A stretch of DNA of 64,000 nt from Flaccisagitta enflata (GCA_965153355.1 OZ231126.1:92504001-92568000), one strand, 5' to 3'. Positions 10,547 to 21,590 are shown, counted from the first letter of the stretch. Program-made: numbers and translations. The notes: generated by a model from the letters alone, not told the origin.

Positions 10547-10996
10547 CCTTTTTTGAAAATGCAGAAAAATCAGAGGTGAATTTGTTTTGGGGCGCGCATA
10601 TAAGCCGCATATATCAACAAGCAAGTTAAAGCATTGTTTTGGAAGATTTAGTACATCACTTTGGTTTTTTTCATCAGCCAACATATGAGTGTTCCATTAT
10701 GTCTCATTGTCTCAATTTCACTCCAGATGATTATGTTGTGCCTAAAATCAAGTGTCTGGAAGAGGAAGAACCAATGGTTTCATATGAGCTGAAAAAAAAA
10801 ATGCTTAAGAATCTGCGGTGACATATCTTGGGAGAATTCAGGTTTAGTCTCAAAAGAGTGTCACTTAGCCAAATGGAAGTGGTCAAAGCCTAGGCGGGAC
10901 ATCCGATGAGGTACTGAAAAAGAGAAATCCCTCACCCTCTTGATATCTATTCAGAAAATAAACTTCCTGCTCAGGTGAACATAGACCTAACAATAT
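10547..10996. other. Unclassified non-coding stretch
   Basis: The sequence resumes the older repeat interrupted by the 9746-10538 element. A short frame at 10639-10821 has no recognisable domain and no splice context. No gene is supported. Confidence 0.5.
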
Positions 10997-11070
10997 AGGT
11001 TCTTGCGAAATGGGTTGTGCGCGTCGGCCTATTAATAGGCCGACGCGCTCAACCCATTCTGCAAGAACCT
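10997..11070. repeat. 74-bp near-perfect palindrome
   Basis: Two 37-base arms meet at ATTAAT without a spacer. The left arm starts AGGTTCTTGCGAAATGGG and the right arm ends CCCATTCTGCAAGAACCT, with only about three mismatched pairs. The inner part GCGCGTCGGCCTATTA is GC-rich. It could form a cruciform or long hairpin. It has no overlap with the other repeat families here. Confidence 0.9.
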
Positions 11071-11161
11071 ACCAGAATTGTTGTTTAAAGAATGTGAATC
11101 ATCAAGGAATCAACAAAATAATCCCATAGGTTATGCTAATAATTGCTAATATACACGTTGT

Positions 11162-11200
11162 CACACACACACAAACACACACACACGCACACGCACACGC

Positions 11201-11260
<60 letters not shown>

Positions 11261-11268
11261 GCACACAT
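11162..11268 (+). repeat. (CA)n microsatellite
   Basis: About 105 bp of CA/AC with several ACGC variants at the start and end. Confidence 0.97.
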
Positions 11269-11399
11269 AGCCGATTTTGTTGTTGCGCTTTTAAATTCAG
11301 ATCTAGCTTTTTTTCACGCAACAAACACTGAAAATTAAACAGGCAAAGACCCTGGCTTGTTCTCATAATGCAAAATGCTTAAATTCTATCATTCAATTT

Positions 11400-11576
11400 T
11401 TTAGTCGCGTGCACTCGTTTTTTAGATGCGGACACGCGACTCTATAAGCCACTTTTTGGTCCGTCGGTTCGTCCGTCCGTCCGTCGGTCGGTCGGTCCGT
11501 CACAAAGTTGTTTTTTGAGGTTTTCCGCTCCTGCCCACCCGTCCGCGACTAATGCTGCCATGTATACGGCCTTGTT
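11400..11576 (-). repeat. Hairpin-word element, GGCCGTATACAT type, diverged
   Basis: The hairpin side is TTTTTAGATGCGGACACGCGACT. It is followed by CTATAAG, (GGTCCGTC)n, then TGCCCACCCGTCCGCGACT and TATACGGCCTTGTT. The distal GTCCGCGAC matches the GTCGCG arm. A second, poorer fragment with GGTCGGTGCGTCCGTC continues to about 11760. Confidence 0.65.
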
Positions 11577-11966
11577 AACTCCCTATGTTGGTCCATAGGA
11601 CTCCGTAGGTCGGTGCGTCCGTCGGCGGGTCAGTTGGTGACACTTTTGGTTTTTAAGGCAATTTTCGGTTACTGCGCCCACCCAAATGATTTTTTTGTTT
11701 ATTTCATTACTGCCTCTGTCTACCCGCAAACGAATTGGTCGGTCGTGCGTCCGTCCATGTTGATTAGAAAGAGGCTCTTTCTGCTTGATGATGATACTGG
11801 AAGAAGCTGGAGGCGAATTGAGGGATTCATTCATTCTTTCGATGATTTGACCCAGATTGACTCATGGATTGCGTTCTCTCTTTCGCCTCTCATTTTTCTA
11901 TCGGAAAAAAACCACCGAGTTGAGAATTCAAATGGAGGAGTTTCTCTGGGAGGGACTTTAGAACCC

Positions 11967-12163
<197 letters not shown>

Positions 12164-12599
12164 AAAAAATGAGTGGAAAAAAGGCGTGTGCAATAAAAGA
12201 AACAAATTGAGGCTCTCGTCGGAAACACACGATTTTAATGGCAACGGTTTTCTAGACTGGGACACGCTACTCTCTGTAAACCACTTTTCAGCCCATCCGT
12301 CCGTCCGTCCAATCATCTAAAATCGTCTTACCCTTTAAAGAGGACGCTTCTTTCGGATATCTCTAGACCTTTTTTTTTCTTGTGCAAAGTTGTTGATGGT
12401 AATTACATCTTGTCTGAAACGCGCCACTCTTTGATGTTGAAACCAAGAGTTGATGGTTATAAACGTAGTGCTTGCTTTATCGTTACAAGTTTACAACTTG
12501 ATGTCGTTGAATCCTGGCCCGGATCAACCATGCGCGAGGCCTGAGGCTACTGTTGCCGCGAGGCCCCTGAAAAAGACTGATATAGTTTTAACAAGGCCT

Positions 12600-12830
12600 A
12601 TATGGCTAGTAAGTAGTCATTTGTGGGTGGGCAGGGGCAGTGATGTAGGTGGGCAGGGCAGTATGTGAGTGGGCTGGGGCCATATTGTGGCAGGGCAGGG
12701 GCAGTAATACTCAGAAATCGCTTTTCCAGCCAAATTCACATCATCTAAAGTTTTGCGTTACAGACAGACAGACAGGCAGACCTGTTATGGGACACTCTCT
12801 CATAGAGTCGCATAGCAAGTGACTAAAAAA
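12600..12830 (+). repeat. Hairpin-word element, relic
   Basis: It shows repeated GGGTGGGCAGGGGCAGT blocks, ACAGACAGACAGGCAGACC, then CATAGAGTCGCATAGCAAGTGACTAAAAAAC, where the terminal hairpin is decayed. It is recognisable only by family order. Confidence 0.5.
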
Positions 12831-12842
12831 CTATGAAAGCAG

Positions 12843-12949
12843 TGACTATTTGAGAGATATTCAATCAAATCTTCAAGATGAGACCAAGGAGGAAATCATA
12901 ATTCTATTGGTTAAAAAAGAACATCTTAACAAAGTTGATATCCCTTTTT
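12843..12949 (+). repeat. Left copy of a ~100-bp direct repeat flush with the foldback element
   Basis: It begins TGACTATTTGAGAGATATTC and ends TTGATATCCCTTTTT exactly at the left border of the foldback. The partner copy starts at its right border (13468-13565). The copies differ at about ten positions including short indels. Confidence 0.85.
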
Positions 12950-13467
12950 GGGCAGCGGCCCCAAAGGGCCGATGTCCTGTAGAACACAGGGGGGAATTTT
13001 GAGACGTCCGTCCTTCCGTCCTTCCGTCCTTCCGTCCGTCCGTCCTTCCGTCCGTCCGTCCCCCCCCTTGAGCATCAAGGCCTCAAATTAGCCCTCCCAA
13101 GCCTCAAATTAGCCCTTCCAGGCCTCAAGTTAGCCCTCCAGGGCCTCAAATTAGCCCTCCCAGGCCTCAATTTAGTCCTCAAGGCCTCAAATCAGCCCTC
13201 TTGGCTTGAAATTAGCCTTCCCCATGCCTCAAATCCACCCTCCAGACCTCAAATCTGCCCTCCAGACCTTCACTCAGCCCTCCAGGCATCAAATCAGCCC
13301 TCCAAACCTCAAATTTGCTCTCCAAGCCTTGATTCTGCCCTCCAGCCCTCAAATATGCCTCCAGTGGCCTAAATCAGCCATCTAAAAGCCCCCTCAGGAC
13401 GGACGGAAGGACGGACGTCTCGAAATTCACCCCTGTGTTCTACAGGACATCGGCCCTTTGGGGCCGC
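12950..13467 (-). mobile_element. GCAGCGGCC foldback element, copy 2 (internal minisatellite type b)
   Basis: Inverted arms of about 60 bp (GGGCAGCGGCCCCAAAGGGC inward, complement ending GGCCCTTTGGGGCCGC) border (TCCG)n and (GGAC)n tracts. The interior holds about fifteen units of roughly 20 bp of the form CCTCAAATTAGCCCTCCAGG. The usual leader AGTCATCCAAGG is missing. It is flanked flush by a 100-bp direct repeat. Confidence 0.82.
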
Positions 13468-13565
13468 TGACTATTTGAGAGATATTCAATCAAATCTTCA
13501 AGACAAGACCAAGGAGGAAATCATAATTCTCTTGGTGAACATCTTAACGATTGATATCCCTTTTT
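13468..13565 (+). repeat. Right copy of the ~100-bp direct repeat
   Basis: It matches 12843-12949 in the same orientation and begins at the last base of the foldback element. It lacks about nine bases of the left copy in the TTGGTTAAAAAAGAAC region. Confidence 0.85.
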
Positions 13566-13581
13566 CATCCATAATAAAATA

Positions 13582-14543
13582 CAGTTGAACCCCGCTCTAA
13601 CGGATTTCAGGGGACCATCAATTTTCTTCTGTTATAGATGGACTTCTGTTATTGCCAATAAAGGAAATTAATGAATTTATCTTGAAGGGATCATGGATTT
13701 GCAGATAGGTGGACATTAGCGGCAAGAGCGCAACTGTAGCATATTCTGAAAAAAGAATGAAAGATGAAGGATGTGCAATTTTTTTGCTGAAAGATATTCA
13801 AGGATTTTCTGGAAAAAAATATGATCTTCCTGATGTTTGTGCCATTATTGATGAAATTCTGCAAAGTTAAAAATTAAGGAAAATTGAAGAGATATTGGCT
13901 GAACTGTTTTTCTTCAAATTGCTTTCATTTCTAAACGATTTAAGCTACAGATGCCAGATTGGTCTCAAATGAAAGATATTTTGAAGTAGTTTTTGATTAA
14001 AACTCGACAAACACACTTATTTTAAGTCTTGAATGCATTTGGTGAATTAAAAGTCAATTCTGCAAAAAAAATTTCCAGAAAAAAACTAAAACATTTATGC
14101 CTGGCATGATAACTCTTTGAAAATATCTTTTTCTCTCTTTTGCTCCTTAAACTACATCAAAATATCATTCATTTGAGACCAATCAGGGATCAGTAGCTCA
14201 AACCATTTAAGAGTAAGAGCGTCCTAAAAGAAGGCAGTTCAACTTACATCATAATAAAATCACCTTTTTTGCAGAATATGCCCTTTAATTCAAAATTTCT
14301 AAAAAGGAACAAATTTAAAGAATAAGTTCCTGGAATTTCCTAACAAAAAACTGCAAACTCTCATCTTTCAGGGGCTTCTTTCAGAATTAGGCTAGCTCTT
14401 CTAGTTTTTGCGTTATGTCCTCATCTTATGTTGCAGTTGAGAAAAATCATACTGTAAAAGAATTTAACTTGAAGGGATCATGGATTTGCATCTGTTATAG
14501 GTGGAATTCCATTGGTAGCGGGTCCGTTAGAGCGGGGTTCAAC
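13582..14543 (+). mobile_element. pogo/mariner-like non-autonomous element
   Basis: The left terminus CAGTTGAACCCCGCTCTAAC follows TA, and the right terminus GTTAGAGCGGGGTTCAAC precedes TA. TA duplication and CAGTTGAACC termini are typical of pogo-type elements; the last two terminal bases on the right are altered. The two ends share CTTGAAGGGATCATGGATTTG in direct order, and an inner inverted pair (ATTGGTCTCAAATGAAAGAT near 13955, complement near 14165) suggests a nested older repeat. No transposase is present. Confidence 0.6.
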
Positions 14544-15029
14544 TAGCATATTTTTAGATAAAAAAAAAAAGAAAAAAAAATTTTTTTGCTCAATTTGTTT
14601 GAAGTCTGTTGTTGAAAAAAAAACACACATTGATAACTGAAATTACTTTTTCCAGCAATAAAGTTTTTGCATGTTTATATCTAGATCAATAAATTTACAG
14701 GCCAACTAGGGATGTTGAAGTAGTCAATTTCCCTGCTGCCTCCACTGCTTCTGCTTTCCCTTCCACTTTTATTTTGTAGTGCAAATACAAGTGGCTATCC
14801 CACCCACCAAAACAGAAGTGGTTAATTACTAATTCGAACTACAGTCAGACACCACTAAAAACTTTTTTTAGTTTTTTTTATGAGCTGGTTCAAAAAAACT
14901 ACGCGCCATTTGATGGGGGCATGGTAACTTAATTTTTCAAACTAATTTTTTTTTTTTTAATTTTCCTTAATGCAGATCTTCCCCTTTTATTTCTTTTATC
15001 AGCTTATATTCATAACCTAATGATGGGAG

Positions 15030-15215
15030 AGTTTTTTTTCTTCTTCTTCTTCTTCTTCTTCTTCTTCTTCTTCTTCTTCTTCTTCTTCTTCTTCTTCTTC
15101 TTCTTCTTCTTCTTCTTCTTCTTCTCCTCCTCCTCCTCCTTCTTTTTCTTCTTCTTCTTCTTCTTCTTTTTCTTTTCCCCTTCTTTTTTTTCTCCTCTTT
15201 TTTTTTCTCCCCTTT
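15030..15215 (+). repeat. (TTC)n microsatellite with TCC and TTTTC variants
   Basis: Nearly perfect TTC units from about 15033 to 15124, then TCC, TTTTTC and T-rich runs. It lies inside the 12514-15293 element next to its right GC-rich subterminal block. Confidence 0.95.
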
Positions 15216-15335
15216 TCCCCTCAAAGCGCGAGGCCCCCTGAAGCGCGAGGCCTAAGGCTAAGCCTTTTTAGCCTACTGGTTGATCCAGGCCAGGTTGAAT
15301 CTGCTATGTTCAGCCGTCCTTCATCATTGTTCATA

Positions 15336-16076
15336 CACCGCTTTCAGATCGAAATGTCGCGAAAAGATGATATGTTACTCCAAAACTATTTATAGTAATT
15401 AGTTTTTTTTTTTTCCCCTGGTGGATAATTTGATTAAGTTTTGAATATCCCACCAACTAAAAAATTCACGCCTCCTACTCACAATAAATGAATATTGCAT
15501 GTTTCACATTGAAGGATTTTTTTCCCAACAACTTTTTCTTTATTTTTTTTCATAGTTGTCATTTCTACACAAATTGAGCTGAATTGCTGGGATTGGTCTA
15601 GAATTCAAGAGAATTTAATGTAGATTATGTTGTAAGGAAAAAATGTTCTCACTGATATCAAATTTGAATAATTTGCAGACAATTTTTCAAAATTTTCCCA
15701 AATCTTGAGGTTTTTGCGGTGTTTTGGGGTCAAAATCAATCATTACTGCATCACATAAGTCAAATCTTTTTGAATTTCAAACAAAACTTCATTAATTCCT
15801 CATAACCAACACTGTAGGACCACTCTTGTTGAAAAAAAGAAGCACTGCTGCTATCTAACCTCATTTTTTCCATGAAAAAAGGCCATTTTTGGCTGAAATC
15901 GACTTATTTTTGTCATGAAATTTAGAGCAAATATATCAACACTGGGGCTTTAATTCTTTTTTTGTAACAAAACTTAATCAAATTATCTACCACAGGAAAA
16001 AAAAATCAAGTAGTTGTCTTAAGTATTTTAGGAGTAATATATCTTCTTTTCGCGACATTTCGATCTGAAAGCGGTG
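15336..16076 (+). mobile_element. CACCG-terminal foldback element with TA target, copy 1
   Basis: Inverted arms start CACCGCTTTCAGATCGAAAT and end ATTTCGATCTGAAAGCGGTG, flanked by TA on both sides (15334-15335, 16077-16078). The arms extend at least 50 bp with few mismatches. A relative with CACCGTCTTCGGATCGGACT termini is at 33458-34013. TA flanks suggest a Tc1/mariner-type mobiliser; this is inferred. Confidence 0.75.
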
Positions 16077-16085
16077 TAGGTCATT

Positions 16086-16588
16086 TATTTGGGTGCTTCA
16101 CATAGCAAAAGTTGCTTATTTCTTTTCATCCTCTTTACCTAATGTGGAGTGGGCAATTTTAGGACCCTTACCATTTTTCTTTTATCAAAGATTGTTCATC
16201 TTCCGTTTTTTAGAAAATTGATTTTGAGAGCCTAATTTGCATATTGCAGTGGGATAAAAAAATATGCTGATCTTCTCTGAATTAGCTTTTATAAACTTCT
16301 GCTCTTTAGAGAATTGTTAACCTGCTTTTTCACAAGCTCTTACGTAACTTATGCTCTGATGTTTTTATTTATTTTCACAAAAATCATTGTTTTCTAAAAC
16401 TAACAATTGCTACACAGGATTTTGCTGAATTCTGGGAAATCTGAGTAAACTTTAAGGCCAAAACAAAAACGGAAGATGAAGGAATTTTGAGAAAAGGAAA
16501 ACGGTCATCTTCATGATTTTTTTCACTCCATATTGGGTTGGCGGGACGAGAAGAAAATCAAATTTTTTGCTATGCGAAGCACGCAAAT
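16086..16588 (-). mobile_element. Non-autonomous hAT-like transposon, copy 2 (GTGCTTCGCATAGC type)
   Basis: Inverted copy of 2431-2946: left GGGTGCTTCACATAGCAAAA, right TTTTGCTATGCGAAGCACGC, and interior blocks in the reverse order (CATCTTCCGTTTTTTAGAAA, ACGTAACTTATGCTCTGATG). An 8-bp duplication AGGTCATT flanks it (16078-16085, 16589-16596), so it landed right beside the older 15336-16076 element. Confidence 0.85.
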
Positions 16589-16902
16589 AGGTCATTCATG
16601 ACCGTCGTTGCCCGTCAAATCATTTCTGTTGATCCTTAAAATTGCTCCTTGAATTTGAATGTTCCTGACGTCGCCTTGAATCCTTGAATCCAGAAACAGC
16701 GAAGAAGTTTTTCGCTCCCAAAGCCCATAGGCACAGGCTCAGCAATCTTTTACTCACCAACACACCCCTTTTAATGACCCAATGTTTTTCCTCGATTGTG
16801 ATTTACATGACTCCGTTCGGATTACATCACTTTTTTGCTGCAGCGGCGGAGTGGTGAAGAGGCAGTCTTGTTCTATTTTTTCCGTTGGTTTTCATCTAGA
16901 TA

Positions 16903-17075
16903 CCGTTACTTATTGGCCGTTACTTTTTGGCCGTTACTTTTTGGCCGTTACTTATTTGCCGTTACTTATTGGCCGTTACTTTTTGGCCGTTACTTTTTGG
17001 CCGTTACTTATTGGCCGTTACTTTTTGGCCGTTACTTATTGGCCGTTACTTTTTGGCCGTTATTTATTGGCTGTG
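16903..17075 (+). repeat. 14-bp minisatellite
   Basis: About twelve tandem units of CCGTTACTTTTTGG with CTTATTGG and CTTATTTG variants. Open frames through it repeat FGRYLLAVTFWPL-like blocks and are not supported as genes. The flanking 17076-17569 holds no recognised feature. Confidence 0.92.
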
Positions 17076-17569
17076 TATCCGCCGTATCCAGCCTTGTTTG
17101 CCTTTCTCATCGCAAGCAAAAGCCATAGCTCAGGGCCCATGAGGGTACATTCGAAAGTTAACCTCATCACTCTTTTACTAAATCTAGTCTTGGAGTATGT
17201 CCCGAGCATGTTTTGACAAGGAGTATGGTTTTGTTTAACCAACCTCCCCCCCGCCGATACACCGCCTGACCAGATCGATCTTCTTCTTTTTACCGCTCCT
17301 GCCCACCCAGCTCACCCTCAAACAACAAAGGCAGGTGTAAATTGAGAATCTGCAGTAATGGACATAACTGTCGAGTGTCGATACGCAATTTAAGGCCAAT
17401 TTAAGGCCTACGCCAAAACACGAATGAGAACGCGAACGCGAACGCGTTTGTGTCTAGCCATTCTCGATCGGTCATGGCAAAAAAAGAAAAAAAAAGTTGG
17501 CTTTAGCCTCGAATGCCGATTCATCAGTTTTTCTGTTTTTATTTTCTCATGTTTTCAGTTGTGGACACG

Positions 17570-17755
17570 GAAATCTATGAAGCTTTGTCCGTCCGTCCGT
17601 CCATCAAAACGTCTGTCCATCTTCGTCCGACGGATGCTGCTGTTGTGATCGCCTGCGTGTGCGAGTGTGTGTGGGGTAGGGAAGATGTGAATGGGGGTTA
17701 TACGCCCCCACCCACCCATCAGCAACGATATCGGAAACCAGCGTCACTTTAGTTA
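17570..17755 (-). repeat. Hairpin-word element, GTGACC-type, relic
   Basis: AGTTGTGGACACGGAAATCT marks a decayed hairpin, followed by (GTCC)n and CGCCCCCACCCACCCATCAGCAACGATAT. It lies directly before a better-preserved copy in the same orientation. Confidence 0.55.
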
Positions 17756-17762
17756 CTTTAGT

Positions 17763-17993
17763 TTTTTAGTTGCGGACACGCAACTCTATAAGAGGCTTGG
17801 TCCGTTGGTCCGTCCGTAATGCTCGAGTTGTCACGCTCGAGTTGAAAACGCGAAAAACGCGTGTTTATGATGCTGCAGTTGGTATTGTTTGTGTGTGAGT
17901 GTGTTGGAGGGGGGTTGGGGGTGTGGTTGGGGTGAGGCTGGGGGTTGGATGCCCCTGCCCACCCGTCCGCAACGATATTGTGACCCCGCGTCA
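17763..17993 (-). repeat. Hairpin-word element, word GTTGCGGAC
   Basis: Perfect hairpin AGTTGCGGACACGCAACT at 17768-17785 with TTTTT before it and CTATAAGAG after it. The distal site GTCCGCAAC is at 17965-17973 in CCCACCCGTCCGCAAC, followed by GATATTGTGACCCCGCGTCA, the terminus seen inverted at 59040. The interior has GTCCGTTGGTCCGTCC and a G-rich GTGTG tract. Confidence 0.8.
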
Positions 17994-18555
17994 CATGTAT
18001 AAATATTGTGTTTCGAAATCGTGTGGAGGTTGAGTTCAAGGCTGCCTTTTCCTTCCTCGGTTTCCATCAGTAGTAACTTCATGAGTCACTCTGATGCTCG
18101 TCTGTCCATGAATCGGTTTCTTCCGTGTACATCTTGAACTGGAACAACTGATCTCACAAATTTGGATTAGCTGCCGTTTGCTATTTCAACGCGTCATCTC
18201 GTATTGCTATGTCAAGCCTAGAGGCTAGAAGCGTCTTTTTCAATGTTTTCTAAAACAAAAAAAAAAACTAGCATTGAAATTTGCATGAAATGAATGGCAA
18301 AATGTACCAAATGAACCAAATGAACACATTATTTTTAGTCAGACAAGTGACCATATAATATGATACGACAAACACTACACCATCAACGGCTGCTAGTCTT
18401 GGTTTTTTTTTATCTCAAGAAATATCGTCGAAATCAACATTGAACAGCCTACATTTAATCAAAAGGTCGTAAAAATGACAAGACCACTGCAAAACTCCCT
18501 CCTGGGCGCCCGTCTCTTTATTTCCTCCATGTATGACTTCGCGATAAGTAGAGCT

Positions 18556-18970
18556 GTAGAGGGAAGAGGGGGAGGAAAAGAAGAGAGGGGAGTGGAGGGG
18601 AGGTGAGGGGAGGGGAGGTAAAGGAGAGGAAGGGAAAGGGAGGAAGAGGAGGAAGGGGAGGGGTGGAGAGGAGGAGGGGAGGAAGAGAGGAGAGGGGAGG
18701 GAGCGGGGAGGGAAGGGAGAGAAGGGGAAGGGAGGGGAGGAAGAGGAGAGAGAAGAGAGGGTAGGGAGAGGAGAGAGAGAAGGGAGGGTAGGGAGAGGAG
18801 CAAGGGGAGCAAAGAGGAGGAAGAGGAGGGGGAGTGAGAGGAGAAAGAGAGAAAGGAGAGGAGAACAAGAGAGAAGAGGGGAGGAGAAGGGAAGTAGAGG
18901 AGGAAGGGGAGGGGGGATAGGAGAAAGAAGGAAGGGGAGGGGAGGGGGAGGGAGAGGAGGTGGAAGGCAA
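18556..18970 (+). repeat. Purine-only G/A tract, about 410 bp
   Basis: Almost uninterrupted purines (GGGGAGG, GGAGAGG, GAGGAAG units) with hardly any pyrimidines on the plus strand. It has triplex or G-quadruplex potential. The Ser/Pro/Leu-rich minus-strand frames across it (18459-19159) are composition artefacts. Confidence 0.9.
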
Positions 18971-19189
18971 TAAGAGTTCTAAAGACCATCTGCAATTTTG
19001 CATCGCGAGGAACACGCGCCGCGAGCCGACGCAGCGAAGCAGGCGCCATGAGGAGGCGGCAGAGTTACAAGCATAGTGGATGAGAGGGGGAAGAGCTGGA
19101 GGATGAGCAGACGCTTCTCTTCCTCCTCCTCCTCCACAAACGATGGGGAACCAATTCATGAGTAAAGAGAGTGTGTAAGGGGCAACGCC

Positions 19190-19266
<77 letters not shown>
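19190..19266 (+). repeat. (GA)n microsatellite
   Basis: About 75 bp of GA with one GAAAG interruption. Confidence 0.97.
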
Positions 19267-19764
19267 TGGCAGCTGCTTTTCAAGCTTCGTGATTATGCGT
19301 CCACCTTTGCCGTCGCTATCATCGTCATCGTGTTATTGATTTATCGTAAATATAGTACCACTTCTATCAGTGACGTCACCAACCTCATCATCATCGTCAA
19401 CACCATAGCTAAATTTAAATTTGTTACAGTGTTGCGACGCGACGTCCGGGTCTACAACATTTCACACGTTTTATGCCGTTTTGTCAATTCTTTCTTTCAT
19501 GATGTCATGATTTTACCATCATAATCATCATCATCAAATTCATCATCATTCTTTTAAAGAATCAAGAATTCTCCTCGTTAAGTTTAATCATCATCATCAT
19601 CATCATCATCAACAGTCAGTGGGTAAAACACGATAGATGGATAACTAACAGATCGACCGATCAGATTAGTTTCAGTGCACTTATTTTTTTTTCAATTATG
19701 TAAATTGATTTCGAATCAAATCGATTCAACAAGTTGGCTCATCAGCAAATGCAGTCTCCGCCTT

Positions 19765-20024
19765 ACTTTTGTATCATCATCATCATCATCATCATCCTCT
19801 TCATCAACATCATTCTCATCATTCTCATCATCATCATCATCATCAGCATCATCATTCTCATCATCATCGTCATCATCACCATCTTTAATTCAATTTCATC
19901 ATCTTCGTCACATTGATGCCTATCATCAAATCTAAACATCATCATCGTCATCAAACTCATCATCATCATCATTATCATAATCATAAGCATCACCATCATC
20001 ATCATATTCATCATTATCATCATT

Positions 20025-20065
<41 letters not shown>

Positions 20066-20090
20066 TATCATCATCATCACAATCTTTATT
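19765..20090 (+). repeat. (ATC)n microsatellite cluster
   Basis: Two imperfect ATC/TCATC arrays, 19765-19885 and 19937-20082, separated by related sequence containing CACATTGATGCC. Poly-Met, poly-His and poly-Ser frames here are repeat artefacts. Confidence 0.93.
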
Positions 20091-20483
20091 TCAATTTGTC
20101 ATCATTTTCGTCACATTCACATTTATCCCTATTAATAGGTCTAATCATCATCATCGTCCTCATCTTAGCATTGTAGTGATATCGAAATCGCGCGCTTAAG
20201 ATTGGGCGTCTGCTTTTGCGATTTATGAGTGACTTTGAATAAAAAATCGATCAACTTCAAGTCATCAAAACAAATGAGAATCGAAAATTAGGAAAATGGG
20301 GAGACATGATGTACTAAAAGTAGGTCAATCCGGCGCAATAACTCGTCGACCGCCCTCATATGGGAATTGTAATTGACCAATGGACCGACAGAGCCGACTG
20401 GCGACAGAGCCGATATTTAGAATTGCACGCCCGACTGTAAAGCACCTCGGGGCTCGAGGGTAAAATACCAACTCAAGGTACCG

Positions 20484-20610
20484 TTTTAGGTGCGACAAAG
20501 CAACTCTATAACTGGCTGTGTTCGTCGGTTGGTCGGTTGGTCGATCTGTCGATAATGCAATCGTTCGACGATCCACACGTCGCACCTTATTGGACTACTC
20601 GGCCTTGTTC
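20484..20610 (-). repeat. Hairpin-word element, word AGGTGCGAC
   Basis: AGGTGCGAC at 20488-20496 and its exact inverted partner GTCGCACCT at 20579-20587. Between them lie CAACTCTATAA and (GGTCGGTT)n, and after them CTCGGCCTTGTT, matching the CAAGGCC terminus of the family. The hairpin's second arm reads GCAACT, a mix of two word types. Confidence 0.68.
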
Positions 20611-20641
20611 TCCTAATTAGAGCCCCGTTCTTGATTAGCGC

Positions 20642-21174
20642 CTATGCCGGATCAACAAGGCGCGGGGCCCTAAGCTTAGCTAAGGGCGCGGGGCCCCCTT
20701 GATTCTCGTTTTTTTATTGCATATATACATATAGTTTTAAACTGGACTTAAAGTTTGAAATACCTTATCAATTAGTATTAAGTATAAACATAGACTATGA
20801 TGCAGAAAACTTTTTGAAAACCTGAAAAACTAAGTACAAAAAAGAATTAAAAAAACTTTATATAAAAGTTTATCTGCATATTTTAGATAATGCTACTTTA
20901 GATTATTTCTTTAAAAGTAATGGAATATCATTAAATCTTATTTGTATCAATCATTCATTTATCTTTCTCAATTTTGTATTTTAAGATCTACACATTTTTT
21001 TTACTTTCTTAGCAGCTAAGAAGTATTATGTAACTTATTTATTATTTTCATAATTTTTTCTTGCATTTTATTATGATTTCTTAATTGATATTTTTAAAGC
21101 AGGGGGCGCGGGGCCCCCTGAGGCGCAGGGCCCTCAGCTTAAGCTTCTTAAGCCTACTTGTTAATCTGGCATAG
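20642..21174 (+). mobile_element. hAT-like non-autonomous transposon, GATCAAC family, copy 3
   Basis: The termini are CTATGCCGGATCAACAAG and CTTGTTAATCTGGCATAG, with a perfect 8-bp duplication ATTAGCGC (20634-20641, 21175-21182). Both subterminal zones carry GCGCGGGGCCC blocks and AAGCTTAGC/GCTTAAGC words; the middle is AT-rich with no ORF. At 533 bp and without nesting it is the cleanest copy of this family in the window. Confidence 0.88.
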
Positions 21175-21425
21175 ATTAGCGCCCTAATTTTTTTGAAGGG
21201 GAAATCGGTTATTTGTTTGAAAATTTCCAAATGGGTTTGCATTTTTACTTTTGCACTTAAACTTCATTTCTTGTAAAACGCTGGAATTCTGTAGCAGAAT
21301 CCATGAGAATAAAATCAAAATACAACCGCAATAGTGGAATTTTTGTCAAACATTTTTCTATTTCCAATAAAAAACCAAATTGAGAAGCGTGAAAAAGTCA
21401 TTTAGCAAGATTTAGGATCAACAAA

Positions 21426-21590
21426 CCTTAGTCGCGTGGTAATAAAGGTAATTAAGGGAATTAAGGTAATTAAGGAAATAAAGGTAGTAAAGGAAATTAA
21501 GCTAATAAAGGTAATTAAGGTAATAAAGGTAACAAGGGTAAAGATAATTAAGGTAAAGGTAATAAAGGTAATGGTAATTAAAGTACCTAC
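21426..21590 (+). repeat. GGTAATTAA/GGTAATAAA short tandem repeat
   Basis: Imperfect 9-10 bp units (AAGGTAATTAAGG, AAGGTAATAAAGG). It begins just after CTTAGTCGCGTGG, a phrase like the hairpin end of the hairpin-word family, and runs into GTACC repeats. Confidence 0.8.

Larger units (their letters stand above)
12514..15293 (+). mobile_element. hAT-like non-autonomous transposon, GATCAAC family, copy 2 (2.8 kb with nested insertions)
   Basis: The termini CTGGCCCGGATCAACC and GGTTGATCCAGGCCAG are inverted repeats with one mismatch, flanked by a perfect 8-bp duplication GTTGAATC (12506-12513, 15294-15301). Both subterminal regions carry GCGCGAGGCC blocks, shared with 8277-9604 and 20642-21174. 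Its length comes from nested elements: a hairpin-word relic (about 12600-12830), a GCAGCGGCC foldback, a TA-type element (13582-14543) and a TTC array. Confidence 0.82.

Noticed and set aside
16782-17216. Protein with FGRYLLAVTFWPL repeats
   Set aside because: It is the translation of a 14-bp minisatellite in rotating frames.
18459-19159. Ser/Pro/Leu-rich proteins on the minus strand
   Set aside because: Composition follows from the purine-only plus strand; two overlapping frames are equally open.
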